DNA of 64,000 bases from Roridomyces roridus (lineage: Eukaryota > Basidiomycota > Agaricomycetes > Agaricales > Mycenaceae), in contig JARKIF010000070.1 in assembly GCA_029378245.1 (NCBI GenBank), positions 62,001 through 126,000 on the forward strand. Direction: 5' to 3'. This document shows, piece by piece, positions 46,263 to 58,950 of the stretch. Numbering within the stretch: the stretch's first letter is position 1; each line of letters begins with the position of its first letter. Both the position numbers and the translations under genes were made by a program. The notes under the pieces are model-generated. The model saw only the letters and a list, made by a program, of their open reading frames with translations, was not told the DNA's origin and ran no database searches.

Positions 46263-48272
46263 ATGTCCACCTCCGAGTCTTCTGGCTTGCAAGAAATCCT
46301 CGCGCTCAGTGAGCTGATAAACAAGGCCGTCGCACAGATCGTGCAGTACGGTGCTGTCATCCCCTCGCTTCACTCCACCGAGCCGGGCCCATTCGATACA
46401 CCGGAGGAAACGCCTGCTGAGATTTCTGCAGCCATCCGCACTATTGACGCGGCTTGCGCGCAACTCAGTCTCACCGTGGCCAGTCCCGGCCACAGTGTGT
46501 GCAATGTCAGTCTTCTCCTTGGTCGCAGAAAACGCGTGTTGATGTCAGTCTCCAGAAATCATATGAAGTATGGTTGATCCCTTTTGTTACCGGGCACCAC
46601 TGACAGAAAGACAGGCCAGGGAAACAGCATGTCTTCGCGTAGCTGTCGAAGCTAAAATTGCGGACTTACTCCTCGACAAACCAGAGGGATTGCCTGTCGA
46701 TCAGCTATCCGCCAAAACTGGGATAGACGCCAAGAAACTTGCGCGCGTCCTGCGCTATCTCGCTACCAAGCATGTTTTCACCGAAGGTGGGCTGCTGATC
46801 GTATTCCATTCTTTCCAGGTGCTGAATTCAACGCAGTCAAACCGAATGTCTTTGCGAACAACCGGCTCAGCATGCGGCTCTTGTCCACGGATCCTTTGTC
46901 GGACCTTGCTACTTTCCTGTACGATTCTCAGTTCAACTTGTCGCCGATTTTGATTCGTTTTTAGCGGCGAAGAGTGTATGAAGGCTGCCACTGCGTTGAA
47001 CGAAACCTTGCAGGATCCAAACACGACTTCATCCACGGTGTCTGCGGGGACTGCCTTCACCCGTGCACATGGCCATGACTTCTTTGCTTACACGTCGACC
47101 GTGAGGCCCTTTACTTCGTTGCTCCACCGTTTCTGACACTACCTGTAGCCGGAGCAACAGAAGCGTATTGGTGTATGTTCTGATTATCACTGCCGCTCTT
47201 CCTTCAACTGACATTTCTAGCATTTCGGACGTGCGATGATGGGATGGGGAGGAGTTACAGGGCGGGCCATGTTGCCTAAAAGTATCCATTCCGACTCTCT
47301 TTCTGTTCGCGGTGCTAAATCGCTCCAGTCTATCCCTGGGCGACTCTCCCGAAGGACACGGTCGTTTGCGATGTCGGAGGAGGCACTGGACACATCTCCA
47401 TGATTTTGTTGCAGGCACATCCGCACCTCAAGATTGTTGTTCAGGACCTACCAGGCGTGATCGCACAAGGACAAGAGGTGAATTCGACGCTTGCCTTTCC
47501 AACCACGTGTTTAATTATCTTCCAGATCCTCACGGCCGACCCCATGGACCCTGCTCTGAAAGAACGCGTCGAGTACAAGCCTCTGGATTTCTTTGCGAGT
47601 GGCCCTGTATCGAACTGCGACTTCTATTACGTGAGTGTTCAATCGAACGAACAAAGATAGGTGGGCTGAACTGTTCGGACCTTGACCTCTCTAGATGCGC
47701 TACATCTTGTCAGTGGCAGCACTGCCAATCCAGTGGCGGGGAACTAACCATCAGCAGGCACGATTGGCCGAACGCCTCTTGCCAGCAAATCTTGGATAAC
47801 ATCCGCAAGTCGATGAAACCATCTAGCCGTGTGCTCATTCGTATGTCCTCCCTCCTGACGACCCTTGATCGAATTCGTTACCTCGACAGATGAATTTGTG
47901 TTGCAACACGTCGCTCGGCAGCCACTCGACGATGCGCCTGTTTTCAAACCCGTACGCTGTGTTCTCTTCTCGCAACTCCGCATCGTGATGGCAATTTAGG
48001 CGCCGGAACCTCTTCTCCCGAATTACGGAGTGGGCAATATCAGGCCCTACGCGCAAGATCTCTTGATGATGGAGATGCACAACAGCAAGGAACGGACGCT
48101 TCAAGAATTCATTGACATTGGGTAAATCTTTGATGTACTTCCCGTGCCTACGGCGATCCGCTCACATGTCGCGGCCAGAACTCAAAGTGGGCTTCGATTC
48201 GTGAAGATTTGGACGCAGGGTGATGTGCCCTTGTTGGAATTTGAATTAGACGCGCCGAACAGTTCGGTGTGA
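46263..48272 (+). CDS. O-methyltransferase OMT4 (divergent)
   Basis: About twelve exons from MSTSESSGLQEIL at 46263 to the stop at 48270-48272 (LDAPNSSV). SAM motif I reads DVGGGTGH. The catalytic segment is rebuilt across an intron as YILHDWPNASCQQIL. The end is APEPLLPNYGVGNIRPYAQD, then FVKIWTQGDVPLLEFEL. It has more introns than its paralogs, for example within the FL/GEECMKAA segment, inside YILHDW and in the terminal DIG/TQSGL region. Its sequence is the most distant of the seven. All splice joins I tried keep frame, so it looks functional. It may act on a different hydroxyl from the duplicated copies. Confidence 0.82.
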
Positions 48273-48526
48273 AATGGCTATCCCCAAAAGTGTGTTTAAT
48301 TACTTCCTTATATTTAGTTTGGTTAGCATCGAACATGCGGTACCAAGCTGCCGGCCCATTAGAAGATTGGCTCCGAAGTGAGGATCGGCATCAACGGAAT
48401 GCCGGCATCAGAAGATGTCACGGCTTCTCGCTTGATTGTTCTCCGTCAAGATCATCTCAATTTCACCGCCCGTGGGCGCTCTTGTTACGAAGACCCTCAC
48501 TAATCATGTCCGTCTTGTTTCCCCAA
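48273..48526. other. Spacer between OMT4 and OMT5
   Basis: No gene seen; carries the OMT5 upstream region. Confidence 0.35.
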
Positions 48527-48533
48527 TATAAAG
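48527..48533 (+). promoter_or_regulatory. TATA box of OMT5
   Basis: TATAAAG 53 bases before the start, same motif, distance and context as OMT2. Confidence 0.55.
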
Positions 48534-48579
48534 GCTCTCTCGTTTCGGGGGATCCACAACAACTCCCAACTTCACAACC

Positions 48580-50386
48580 ATGTCCGGCATCGCAGAAATC
48601 GTCGCTCTCGCCGACTTGATATCCAGCACCGTCAAGGATGTCGTCGCAGAGTACGGCGCTGCGGGGGTTAACCTCCCCTCCCTGTCCTCCACCACCCCCG
48701 GCCCCTTCGAGACTCCTGAATCGACGCCCCCGAAGCTCGCCAAGGCCATCAAGACCTTGGATGCAGCCTGCTCGCAGCTCATGTACACCGTCGGCAGCCC
48801 GGGGCATGTCATCGCCAACGTGTGTCTCCCCCTTCATCACAGTTTGCGGTCTGAGATCTGACCAATCCCACAGAAATGCTACGCCATCCAAGAGCCTGCC
48901 TGCATGCTCGTCGCCGTCGATTCCAAGATCGCGGACCATCTCCTCAACAAGCCTGAGGGCCTTCACGTCGACGAGCTCTCCAAGCTCACCGGCGTCGACT
49001 CGGGCAAACTCGCTCGTGTTCTTCGTCTCCTCTGCACGAAGCATTGCTTTGCTGAGAGTGCGTCTTTCTCCCCCTTCGTTCGTGCCGATTCTCATAGAAC
49101 TATTAGTCAAGCCCAACGTTTTCGTCAACAACCGGCTCAGTATGAAGCTGGTTTCGTCAGACCCGCTCTCGGCTCTGGTGGGACACATCACGGACGAGGC
49201 CGGCGTCGCGGCTCTCGCGCTCAACGACACCCTCCAAGATCCCGAGATGACCCACTCCCAAACCCCCGATGCCAGCCCCTTCAAAAAGGCGCATGGTGTC
49301 TCGATTTTCGAGTTTTACGGTTCTGTGCGTACTATGTTTGATTATCGTTGTTCTCCGAGTTGAACTTTCATTTCAGCACCCCAAAAATGCGACTCGGTTC
49401 AACCAATGCATGGCTGGCTGGGGTAGCGTCACTGGAAACGGCATGCTTCCCAAGGGTGCGTTTTTTCAACAAGTTCAACGACATGGAGATTAAGCAACTC
49501 GGGCAGTCTATCCCTGGGCGACCCTTCCGAAGGACACCGTGATCTGCGATGTCGGAGGTGGATACGGACACCACACAATCGATCTGGTCAAGGAGTTCCC
49601 TCATCTCAAGGTCGTCGTTCAGGATCTCCCGTCCGTTGTTGAGGAGGGCAGGCAGGTTCGTCGTTCTTTTTTTGGCATGTTGAACATTTTGACGGAAACC
49701 CATTTAGAGCTTGGCTGACAACAAGGATCTCAGCGTCTCGTTGAAGCAGCGCGTGGAGCACATTCCGTTTGATTTCTTCAAAGACTCTCCGGTGAAAGAC
49801 TGTGATATCTACTACGTGCGTCCCTTTGGGAATTCCGTGTCGTTAATCTGACGACTTGGATTTAGCTCGCCCACATCGTCCACGACTGGCCTCTCGCGGA
49901 GTGCAAGAAGATCCTGGACAACATCCGCAAGGTCGCCAAACCATCCAGCCGTCTGTTCATCCACGAATTTGTCCTGCAATACGCCGCCGCCGAAGCCGGC
50001 ACCAATGTTGAAAAGGTCAAACCTTCCCGCAACTTCTTCCAAGCCATGCTGCGGAAGAAAGCCAGCGCACCCGAGGATTTCGTGGGACAAACGAAGGTGA
50101 AGTGACACCTTGGTTTGTCGCACGCGATAATTGTGTGCGCCGGCTTCGAGCCGCAGTGTTTACTGACACCTCTTTTTTTTCATAGGCTCCTGAACCGCTT
50201 CTTCCCAACTGGGGCATTGGGCGTGTACGCCAGTACAATCAGGACATCAACATGATGATCTGCCTCAACAGCCAGGAGCGCACGTTGGCCGAGTTTACTG
50301 AGATGGGAGCGGCGAGCGGGTTCGAGTTTGTTAAACTCTGGGATCTTGGCGAGGCTGGTGTTGTCGAGTTCAAGCCCAAGGCCTGA
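48580..50386 (+). CDS. O-methyltransferase OMT5
   Basis: Eight exons: 48580-48819, 48874-49057, 49107-49324, 49377-49455, 49507-49655, 49708-49815, 49866-50015, 50186-50386. They total 1,329 bases, 442 residues. SAM motif I is CDVGGGYGH, the catalytic His lies in LAHIVHDWPLAECKKIL, and the ending is GVVEFKPKA. It is the near twin of OMT2 in the inverted left block. Intron 7 is about 100 bases longer than in OMT1 and OMT2 because of a small insertion (50018-50117). Predicted phenolic O-methyltransferase; first gene of the right-hand OMT5-FMO2-OMT6 block. Confidence 0.9.
50018..50117 (+). repeat. 100-bp insertion inside OMT5 intron 7
   Basis: OMT1 and OMT2 read directly from AAAAGGTC into CGCACGCGATAATT. 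OMT5 has about 100 extra bases between these words, with ends CAAACC and GGTTTG as 6-base inverted repeats. It does not disturb the flanking splice sites. Confidence 0.5.
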
Positions 50387-51017
50387 GTAGAATATGTAGA
50401 TGAATACCCAACCACATGTCTGTACTAGCAATGTTTTCTTTTCCTTTTCTCGTCCGCGGCTGACAATTCGAATACCCAACCGCATGTTCCGTGCTCGTGG
50501 AGGTTTTCTTTGAATCGGTAGCGGAAGGCTGCTCTAGAACGTCTAAAGCGTACCGAAATGAATCAAAAGAATGATCTACGTGGTCTTTGGCGTCCGACGA
50601 TTGCTTGACTGCTGTCGTCTTGCCCAATCACTGAGGCGCTTCTTCGTTCGCCGACGGCCCTCCCGTAATTTGTTCAATTTCATGATTAGAGCAGGAAGAG
50701 AATGGACTTTTGTAGGGCATATTCAGTCGCGTTTGAGCGCCGTACAGAGAGAGACATAGTTGTCGATGCCGTTGCAACGCCGAGGGCATCGCGGCATCAC
50801 ATCACATCATGAGAAATGACAACGATTTTTGATCACTGCGCTCAAATTCTAAACTTGACCGCAACGACATCCGCTGCGAATGCGTCGACGTCGGATGCCC
50901 AGTCAGCCGAGGATGTCGATACTCTTGCGTTGAGTACATAAGGTGGTGGGTCTAGCCATGGGACCATCCATAAATCTCCCCCGCTCTCCTTCCACTGCTC
51001 GCAGCTCGCACACTTCC
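50387..51017. other. Spacer between OMT5 and FMO2
   Basis: Holds the OMT5 3' flank (two copies of the ATACCCAACC(A/G)CATG word), then the FMO2 upstream region. The stretch around 50730-50835 resembles, in inverted orientation, 26965-27085 upstream of FMO1. No gene seen. Confidence 0.4.
50935..50943 (+). promoter_or_regulatory. TATA-like box of FMO2
   Basis: TACATAAGG 83 bases before the start at 51018, in the context shared with FMO1 and FMO3. Confidence 0.5.
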
Positions 51018-53352
51018 ATGTCTTCATCCAGGACGACGAGTAGCGACGGCAGCAGCTTCGCTACGACCTTTGGGCCGCCAGGGGAGGTCCATCCGGTTCT
51101 CATAGCTGGAGCAGGTATGTATGCGCATTCCAGCATCTTCAAGCTCCGCTAAATATTGACTCGTCAGGCCCGGCTGGAACTCTTCTTGCTGTAAGGGACA
51201 GCGACGTTTTCTTTCGAGTATCCTCAGAACACCGTCCGCATAGTTCTGCCTGGCAAAGTTGGGCATCCGCCCCTTGATCGTCGACTCGAATCACTTCATT
51301 GACCACGAATGGGGACGCGGGGATGCACTCCTCTGTCGGTAAGACAGCACTTGGATGGTAAAGGTACATGGTGATATATCCTCACCAGGGCCACCGAAAT
51401 ACTTCGCTCCCTCGGTATCGCGGAGAGGATAATTTCACAAGGACAACGACTCTACCAACGTACTTTCTGGGTCAGTGACTTTTTTTGGGAGAAATAACGG
51501 GCCAAGACGGTGCTCTTAGGACATGACGGCCGACCCCCCGACGTGGAAGACAATCAGCGACTACTTCGAGAAGGAGTTGGATAGTGAGGAGTTGTATACG
51601 TCGGTTGCTCTGGTCATCTCCACCGGTTGGCGTTACTCACATCGTAGGCTAGGATAACCATACGTCAGGGATTGGTAGAGAAGACCCTCACCGATGCCAC
51701 TACGTCCATCTGCGGCGCCACTGTGGCCCGTCCCTGGGCTTTCGTTGACGCGCATATAGACGAGACGAGCCCCAACTCCGAGCCCGTGGTTGTCACTGTC
51801 AAATCGCAATACGGTGAACTGCGCGAGGTCCGCGCGCGGTATGTTGTAGGCTGCGACGGTGGACGCAGCATGGTCCGTCGTTCTCTCGAGAAATACGGTG
51901 TCAAATTTCAAGGGGACGCGCATGATTCTGTCTGGTGTGCAATGGATGTTCTTGGATTCAAGACAGATTTTCCCGACGTCAAGAAAGTCCCGTGCGTGTG
52001 TTACTATAGCAGTTCCACCATTTCAACTGACGTGTCTCGAAGTATTCTCTCAGCGAAAGACGGCGCCATTCTCATCATCCCCCGTGAAGATATTCACGGC
52101 CAAAACTGCTTCAGATTTTATTGCGAGATGTCTGCGACGGGAGCAACACCTTCCATGGAAAATGTCGTAGCCAAGGTCCATCGAGTGTTACAGCCGTATA
52201 CAATAACTTGGGACGAAGTCAACTGGTTCACGGTGTACACTGTGGGCCAACGTATCGCGTCGGCATTCGATGTGCATCAGCGTATCTTTTTGGCCGGCGA
52301 TGCGGCGCATCTGCACAGTCCCAAAGGTTCGGTCGCTGATTTTCTTTACATTGTTCTAACCAACGACTCGATCAGGTGCCCTCGGGATGAACACATCCCT
52401 CATGGACGCCCATAACCTCGCCACCAAGATCGCACTTGTGCATAGCGGATTCGCACACCCGAAAATCCTTTCCACTTATGCTCTTGAACGCCGCGGTGTC
52501 GCCGTGCGCCTGCTCGAAATGGACGTCGAGCTCATCGAGCTCTACGCCAAGCAAGGCGGCACATCCGAGTCCCCCGAGCACATGCAGAGACTCGTCGCCT
52601 ATATACGGAAACACCTGGCGTTCCAGGCGGGGACGGATATTACTTATGCAGCGAACGATTTGGTTCGGAATGCCGTCCCGAGGAGTTGCTCGGCGATGCT
52701 GGAGCTCGTCGGGGGCGAGGGTTTGATTGTTGGCCGACGGCTTCTTCCTGCTGGCGTCAGGAGGTACAGCGACGGGCATCCTTGCAGCATCCTCGACGCC
52801 GCGCCTTACGACGGCAGGTTCACCGTCTTCATCTGCCTCGGAGATTTGACCGCCCCGGGCGGATTCGAGCAATTGAACGGATTGCGAGATTTAGTCTTTC
52901 GACAGGGTGGACTTTGGGATAGTCTGGGCGATAGGGCAGAGAAGGTGATTCGTTTCGCTGGGGTAACGACAACATCGCATCTCTCCATCGAATTTGCCAA
53001 CCTCGTTCATCGTGTGCTCGACCTGCCCACCATATCCGCCGTTTTACCCACCAAGACACAAGCAACGCTATTCGATACGACTCGGCTCTACAACGACAAC
53101 ATCCCCTGTTTATCGCCATACGTGGATCATACTGCGCAGACGCCGTCCACCGCGGAGACGGACATTATCAGTCTCAAGGCCGCCGCGGGAATCTTGCTTC
53201 ATCCGGCGCACCAAAAGTGGGATGTGGATTTAGTGAGCGGGGGAATTGTTGTTGTTCGGCCGGATGGGCATGTGGGGATTATGAGCTCAGGGTTAGATGG
53301 CGCTTCGTGGGATGTTGTGGAGGGTTATTTCAAGGGATTTTTGGTGCTGTGA
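51018..53352 (+). CDS. FAD monooxygenase FMO2, phenol-hydroxylase type
   Basis: Eight exons as in FMO3; start MSSSRTTSS at 51018, stop at 53352, about 655 residues. GAGPAG is formed across intron 1, followed by LGIRPLIVDSNHFIDHEWGRG, VVGCDGGRSMVRR, IFLAGDAAHLHSPKG and the C-terminal VDLVSGGIVVVRPDGHVGIM. At the exon 5/6 junction (about 51656) the first AG would create a stop. The next AG, three codons on, keeps frame (TITIRQGLVEK), so I use that one. Predicted NADPH-dependent aromatic hydroxylase, followed closely by OMT6 on the same strand. Confidence 0.87.
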
Positions 53353-53559
53353 ACAAAGAAAAAGCTGCGTTGTATTTGATCTTCTTATTTCATTGGTGTT
53401 GATCTGTTTCACGAGCGGAGAGGTCGAATATGTATTACTGTCCTCCTTTGTAGACGGAAGCGAAGACGCTGGGAGGAGTTCATCGAATCTAGAAGGCTCG
53501 TGGCTTTACCGTGGGGCTTGGGGGGTTAACTTGAGGGCATCAAGTCCTCTGCCATCCGC
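53353..53559. promoter_or_regulatory. FMO2-OMT6 intergenic segment, duplicated
   Basis: These 207 bases are nearly the same as 62628-62840 between FMO3 and OMT7, including the shared AACAAAGAAAAA and GGCTTGGGGGGTTAACTTGAG words. They contain the 3' end of the FMO and the promoter of the OMT. Confidence 0.55.
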
Positions 53560-55477
53560 CATGTCCCCCACCCGATCAGCCCCCAGTGCCAGCGGTCTCA
53601 CCGAAATCCTCGCCCTGGCCGAGTTGATCTCCAACAGCGTCAAAGAAGTTGTGGCAGAGTACACAGCGGCCGGGGTTTGCTTACCGTCACTGTCGTCTAC
53701 GACCCCTGGGCCATTTGATTCTGTGGAGTCCCTGACCACGCGCCCGAAACTCGTCGAGGCTATTCGGACGCTGGATGCTGCATGCGCGCAACTTGTGTTT
53801 ACAGTCGGGAGCCCGGAGCACGTTGTGGTCAATGTAAGCGTTTTGGTTACTGGGAGCCTCTGATTCAACCGTGGCAGAAATCGCACGCTGGTGTGCGTAT
53901 GGTCCTCCCTCAAGTCGTCGGTGGAATTGATGTTCAATAGATCCAAGAACCGACCTGCTTGCTCATCGCCACCGACGCCAAAATCGCAGACCACCTCCTC
54001 GACAAACCCAACGGCCTTCACGCCGACGAGCTTTCACGCCTTTCAGGCATCAATTCCGGGAAACTCGCTCGTGTGCTGAGGCTCCTTTGCACTAAGCATT
54101 GTTTCACTGAGAGTGCGTCTTGGAGAATATTTCTATTGACATTCAAACAATATTTACAGTCAAGCCCAACGTCTTTGTCAATAATCGACTGAGTATGAAG
54201 CTCCTTTCGACAGATCCAACATCTTGTTTCGTGGGACACGTGTAAGTTGCACAGTCTCCCGTATTTTCTGCCAGAAGAAGTCATGATATTTTAGAGCGGA
54301 TGAAACCAGCAAAGCGTATACTGCCCTCAAAACAGCTCTGAATGACCCCGAAGGCAGCGCGTTCATGCGTCAGTTTGGTTGCAACCTGTTCGACTTTTAT
54401 CGTTCGGTGAGTGGGGTCGACCTCCGAAATGAAGCCCATGTTGAATATCGTAGCCGGAGCAAAAGGAGCGGGCTACGCGGTTCAACCAAGCAATGATCGC
54501 CTTCGCCAGCGTTTCAGGCGCCGGCTTGCTCCGCCAAGGTGTCTAGGACTGCTGCGATTTTTGGAACTGATGCACATGACGGACAGCCTATCCCTGGGCT
54601 GCGCTTCCCACCGACACCGTCGTCTGCGACATCGGAGGTGGATACGGACACAATACGATCGACTTACTCAAGGACTTTCCCCAGCTCAAAATTATTGTCC
54701 AAGATTTGCCGGAAGTTATCGAGGAGGGCAGGAAGGTGTGAGATTTGTTTTCTTGTTCAACATTCTCGCAGACAAACGGAAAGATTTTGGAGACGAACAA
54801 CAATCTCGACCCTTGGTTAAAGGACCGCGTGGAGCACATTCCGTTCGATTTTTTCATTGGATCACCTGTGCAAGGGTGTGATATGTACTACGTGAGTGCC
54901 TCTGAATCCCAATACAAGCCTTGGAAATACTACCCCCATGCACGTTCCTAGCTTGCACACATCATCCATGACTGGCCCACAGCAGAGTGCAAGAAAATTT
55001 TGGACAATATCCGCAAGGTCGTCAAGCCGTCCAGTCGGTTGTTCGTGCGTAAGTCGCAGCTCCATCTTTACAAGATTTCCCTCTCGGGATAGCAGTGCAT
55101 CATCCTTAGACGAATTCGTGCTCAAGTATGTCGCCCCTCAAGACGGAAACTCTGACAGGATTGTACAGAATTCATGCCCGGCAGTTTGAACCTTGCATAA
55201 TTGATTGAACCATCCCTAGGCCCCCGAGCCGCTACTCCCCAACTACGGAATGGGCCGCGTTCGTTTGTACGCTCAAGACATCAACATGATGGTTGTAGTC
55301 AACGGCCAGGAGCGCACTTTGGCTGAATTCATTCAAATGGGGTACGGCACTCGATTATTTTTGTGATTCGTGCTAAGTTGAACATTCATCATGACCAGGG
55401 ACAATAGTGGATTTGAGTTTGTGAAACTTTGGGAACTGGGAGAAAGCGGGCTACTCGAGTTCAAACCCAGGGTTTAG
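53560..55477 (+). CDS. O-methyltransferase OMT6
   Basis: About ten to twelve exons from MSPTRSAPSASGLTEIL at 53560 to the stop at 55475-55477 (EFKPRV). SAM motif reads VCDIGGGYGH and the catalytic segment LAHIIHDWPTAECKKIL. It shares with OMT3 and OMT7 the extra intron after the short exon KSHAG. It also has introns within the GHV/ADE segment, after RLFV and in the terminal QMG/DNSG region. The acceptor for APEPLLPNYGMGRVR follows a donor inside DRI. All joins keep frame. Very close to OMT7; downstream partner of FMO2. Confidence 0.83.
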
Positions 55478-57390
55478 AATAATAACCTAGGTACCTTTGA
55501 GAACGAGACTCGAGGAGTGACAAGGGCGTACGACCTTGATTCCCAGCGGAAACTGACAGAGAACAAATGAGACAAAACGAGATGAAACAAGAAAATGTCA
55601 GCCTTCCTTGTTGTTTCTCGTTCAATCTCGTCTGTTCACAAAAATGTCCATAGCCGAGGAGGTCTGCGCGGTCAAATGAGAATAAATGCGAACTCTTGAC
55701 AGCGGTTGACAATCGCCATCATTCAACCTCGAGTGAACGCGGTAAAACGAGAATGAATGGGACACATTGTGCATTGGGATATACGGCCGTAGGGGGAACA
55801 AATGGGATTGAAAACGAATGAATCATTCCACTCCCCATTCCCTCGCTCTCGCACCGCGCGGCACACACCGACGCGTTCATGTCACTCTCCACTCCACCCG
55901 GGACCGCCCCAAGACCACCCCATCCACTCCACGCCATCCGCGCACATCTAGACCGGTAACGCTGGAGGGCATAATGGCGGACTCACGGGGGTATTAACTA
56001 TACGCTATACGATGATGTGAGTAGATGTACAATGCAGGAATGAGGTTGTACATACTTTCGGGTAGGGCAGATGTTCGTCGATTGAGAGTGTTCCCAGGAC
56101 ACTTTGATGGACGGCGACGGTAACATAGTAGATGTCGAGGTGACATCGAGCCAATGTTGCTGGAGCAATTGAGCCGTGTGTAACATCAATGAAGAGAAGC
56201 GTTACCTACCAGACAATGATATGTGTCGGATTCAGTGCCCGGGGACTTGGCCTGGTAAGACATGCTAGAGACCGTCTTCAGTAGGAACTACGGAACAGCA
56301 AAGGACGTGCATACGAGTGACTGTAAACGTGTGCGGAGGGCCCGGGCGGCAGCGTGCGACTGCTTGTGAGCCACGCCAGCGATGACGGCGGCAATAAAGA
56401 GTCCGCAATGCAGCAGAGCAGAGGATCTGGCAAGCAAGCGAGGTGGGCTGCACCCAAGCGCGTCGTCAGCTAGCCGCCAGGAGCAGCGGAAAAGCACATA
56501 CTACAGACCCGTGGCCGCTGGCCAAGGTAGCCGCCACTACGGCGAATTGGAGAGCTGCGGGAAGGGAAGGGGGACGAGCAAGCGAGGGGAGGCAGGCAAT
56601 GGCATAGGGAAGAGGTGGGTGGCAGACCACGCGCGGAGATTAAGGCGAGGCGGCCAGCCCGAGAGAGGACTTGGAAGAAGAAGAAAAGAAGAGCTTAAGT
56701 CACGGGACAATGCTACGTGGCACAGTTGTCCACACGCCGCACGTCGGATGAATATCTCGACCTAGCCTCACAGCTCCAGGGAGGCGCGAGTGAACGAGAA
56801 CGGAGGTACAACTAACTGGAACTTGCTCATCTATTCGCGTTTGTTCGTCTTGGTGCTCGCTTAAAGTGACGTTTCCCGTTTGATTCTCACCTGATCTCAT
56901 TCATTCTCTGCGCGTTTCCACTGGGCTTGATTGATCATTGAGTTCAAGCCGCGACAACATTCCCACGGTTGAACTTTGCATCGCGAACTATATTCCCACG
57001 GCTCATGTGTTTTCATTCAGACTGAACCATCCTCGACTATACGCTGTATGTCTGTCCTACAGCTTATCCGTATCTGCTCTTCATTCAGACTGAACCCTCC
57101 GTCCGTCATCTCAAGGCTTCTTGCGTTCCTCTAGCTTCACTGTCAGGTCGATGTCGACTGAGTTTTCAATCCCTTGTTACCACCGACCCTTCTTAGACAC
57201 CGAAGATGGTATCCTTTGAGATGTCGACTAGGACCTCGAAAGAATCTTGCTCGTAATCGGAATCATATAATTAGCGGCCACCTTCTTGATGCCTCTTAAA
57301 CGCCTCTCAAACGTGTAAACCCGAAAGCATATCTTACGATAAGGCAGGCTATTTAAGTGGCACCATGGACTGTGCTACTGCTTCAATTTC
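55478..57390. other. 1.9-kb spacer without recognisable gene
   Basis: No frame shows homology or splice logic. At 56936-57010 lies a plus-strand relic of an OMT3-type end (GAGTTCAAGCCGCGA, then two CCCACGG words of its 3' flank). A 15-base word CATTCAGACTGAACC occurs twice near 57014 and 57082. The FMO4 promoter is at the right end. Confidence 0.45.
56936..57010 (+). pseudogene. OMT 3'-end relic
   Basis: Reads EFKPR at the position of the OMT3 stop and continues with the OMT3-type 3' flank (ACATTCCCACGGTTGAA). No other OMT exons nearby. Confidence 0.5.
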
Positions 57391-58950
57391 ATGGCGTCCA
57401 ACGAAGCTCAAGTGTCCCCACGACCCCTGCAAGTGAACATCGTCGGTGCAGGTCTCGGCGGACTGACTGCTGCCATCGCATTGCGAAGATCTGGCCACAA
57501 AGTTCAGGTCCGTCAACTCAGCAACCAGCACTGATTTTTTTCAAAGCTTTCCACCCAGATCTTTGAAGGATCTGAGAAAAAGATAGAACTCGGGAACGGC
57601 ATCACTTTACAAGTCAACGGTTTGCGCGTTCTGCACCAACTGGGCTTTTCCACGAGGAACTTGCAGGGCGCGGAATACGATGGGGTACGTCTCCGAGTCT
57701 GAATCCCGGTACGATCAAGTCTAACTCAACTCCAGATAGTCCGCTTTGACGCTCACACTGGCTCTGGAACGTTGCATTCGTGGGGTGCTCGCAGTACTGA
57801 GGACAATGATTTCCGAGTTGGTCTCGTTCATGGCTCCTCGGAGCGGCACTAACATTATCTAGGCTATGGCCTGTCATCGAAGCGATTTCCGCGACGAACT
57901 CGAACGTTTAGCGACTGCTGAAGAAGGACAAGGCATGCCCGCACAACTCCATCTGGACAGCAAAGTCGTCGTTTGCGATCCAGAGTCCGGAAGTATCACT
58001 TTGGCCAATGGCGAGACCATTTCCGCGGATCTTGTGGTTGGTGCCGACGGTATTAATGTGCGTATCTTGCGCTGTGATATATTTTGAGATTGAGCTACTT
58101 CCAAGTCCACAATACGAACGAGCATCGTGGGGCACCCCGTACGGCCCCTTCCCTGTGGAATATCCTGTGTCCGCTTCCTCCTTGATGCCTCGGGCGTGAA
58201 CGTCATCCCTGATCTCGGGTGGTTCACAGACAACCCTCATGCCAACAAAGGCATCCAGTGGCCTGGAGAAGAATGCCGGATGATTTACACGTACCCGGTG
58301 CGAAATCGGACTCTCATCAATTTTGTCGGTTTTTTCGCGGATGAGGACCAGGCAAAGCCAGATTGGGTGCCGTCTGCAACTCGGCAGGATGTGCTCAACA
58401 AATTCCACGACGCCCATCCCAAGTTCCTTCGCCTGCTGGATCTGCCTATCGTCTCCCCGACCTTGAAATGGAAGCTCCGAACTGTGCCGATACTACGAAC
58501 CTGGATCCGCGGCCGCGCGGTGCTCTTCGGTGACTCCGCACACGCCACAATTCCCTACATGGGACAAGGTAGACGCGTTCTTATCCCTATCCAGGTTCTG
58601 ATTTTGTTGGCTAGGCTCAGCAATGGCGATAGAAGACGCCGGAGTATTGGGCGTACTGCTTCCCCTTGGAACCACGCCGGACGAGATCTACGGCCGTCTC
58701 GCGGCGTACGAGAGGCTGAGGAAGGAGCGAGGGGAGTTTGTCAACAAGCAATCTCTGGACCGGGCTCTTTCGAACAACGGTGACGGTACGTTTCGACCGC
58801 AATGTGAGTAATTTGGTGAAGTATTATATCAACCTTTTCACGTCCTCGTCAGCGCAGGATTCGGAGACTCAGGCTCGTGTGATGAAACACGACGCCATTC
58901 AAGTCGCGCAGGAGTACTTGAGCATGCACTTTAGTGGTGAAACGGGCTAG
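57391..58950 (+). CDS. FAD monooxygenase FMO4, salicylate-hydroxylase type
   Basis: Start MASNEAQVSPRPLQ at 57391; about seven exons; roughly 430 residues. VNIVGAGLGGLTAAIALRR (FAD GxGxxG) is followed by IELGNGITLQVNGLRVL, the DG motif VVGADGIN, and the GD motif LFGDSAHATIPYMGQG spliced to SAMAIEDAGVLGVLL. The gene lacks the C-terminal thioredoxin-like domain of FMO1-3. It therefore belongs to the shorter salicylate-hydroxylase branch, some members of which hydroxylate at the carboxyl-bearing carbon with loss of CO2. It is single copy and sits between the two FMO-OMT repeats. The last intron (about 58770-58855) is not certain. Confidence 0.83.

Noticed and set aside
56265..56765. Overlapping frames of 60-130 residues on both strands
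   Set aside because: GC-rich, no homology, no introns that join them.
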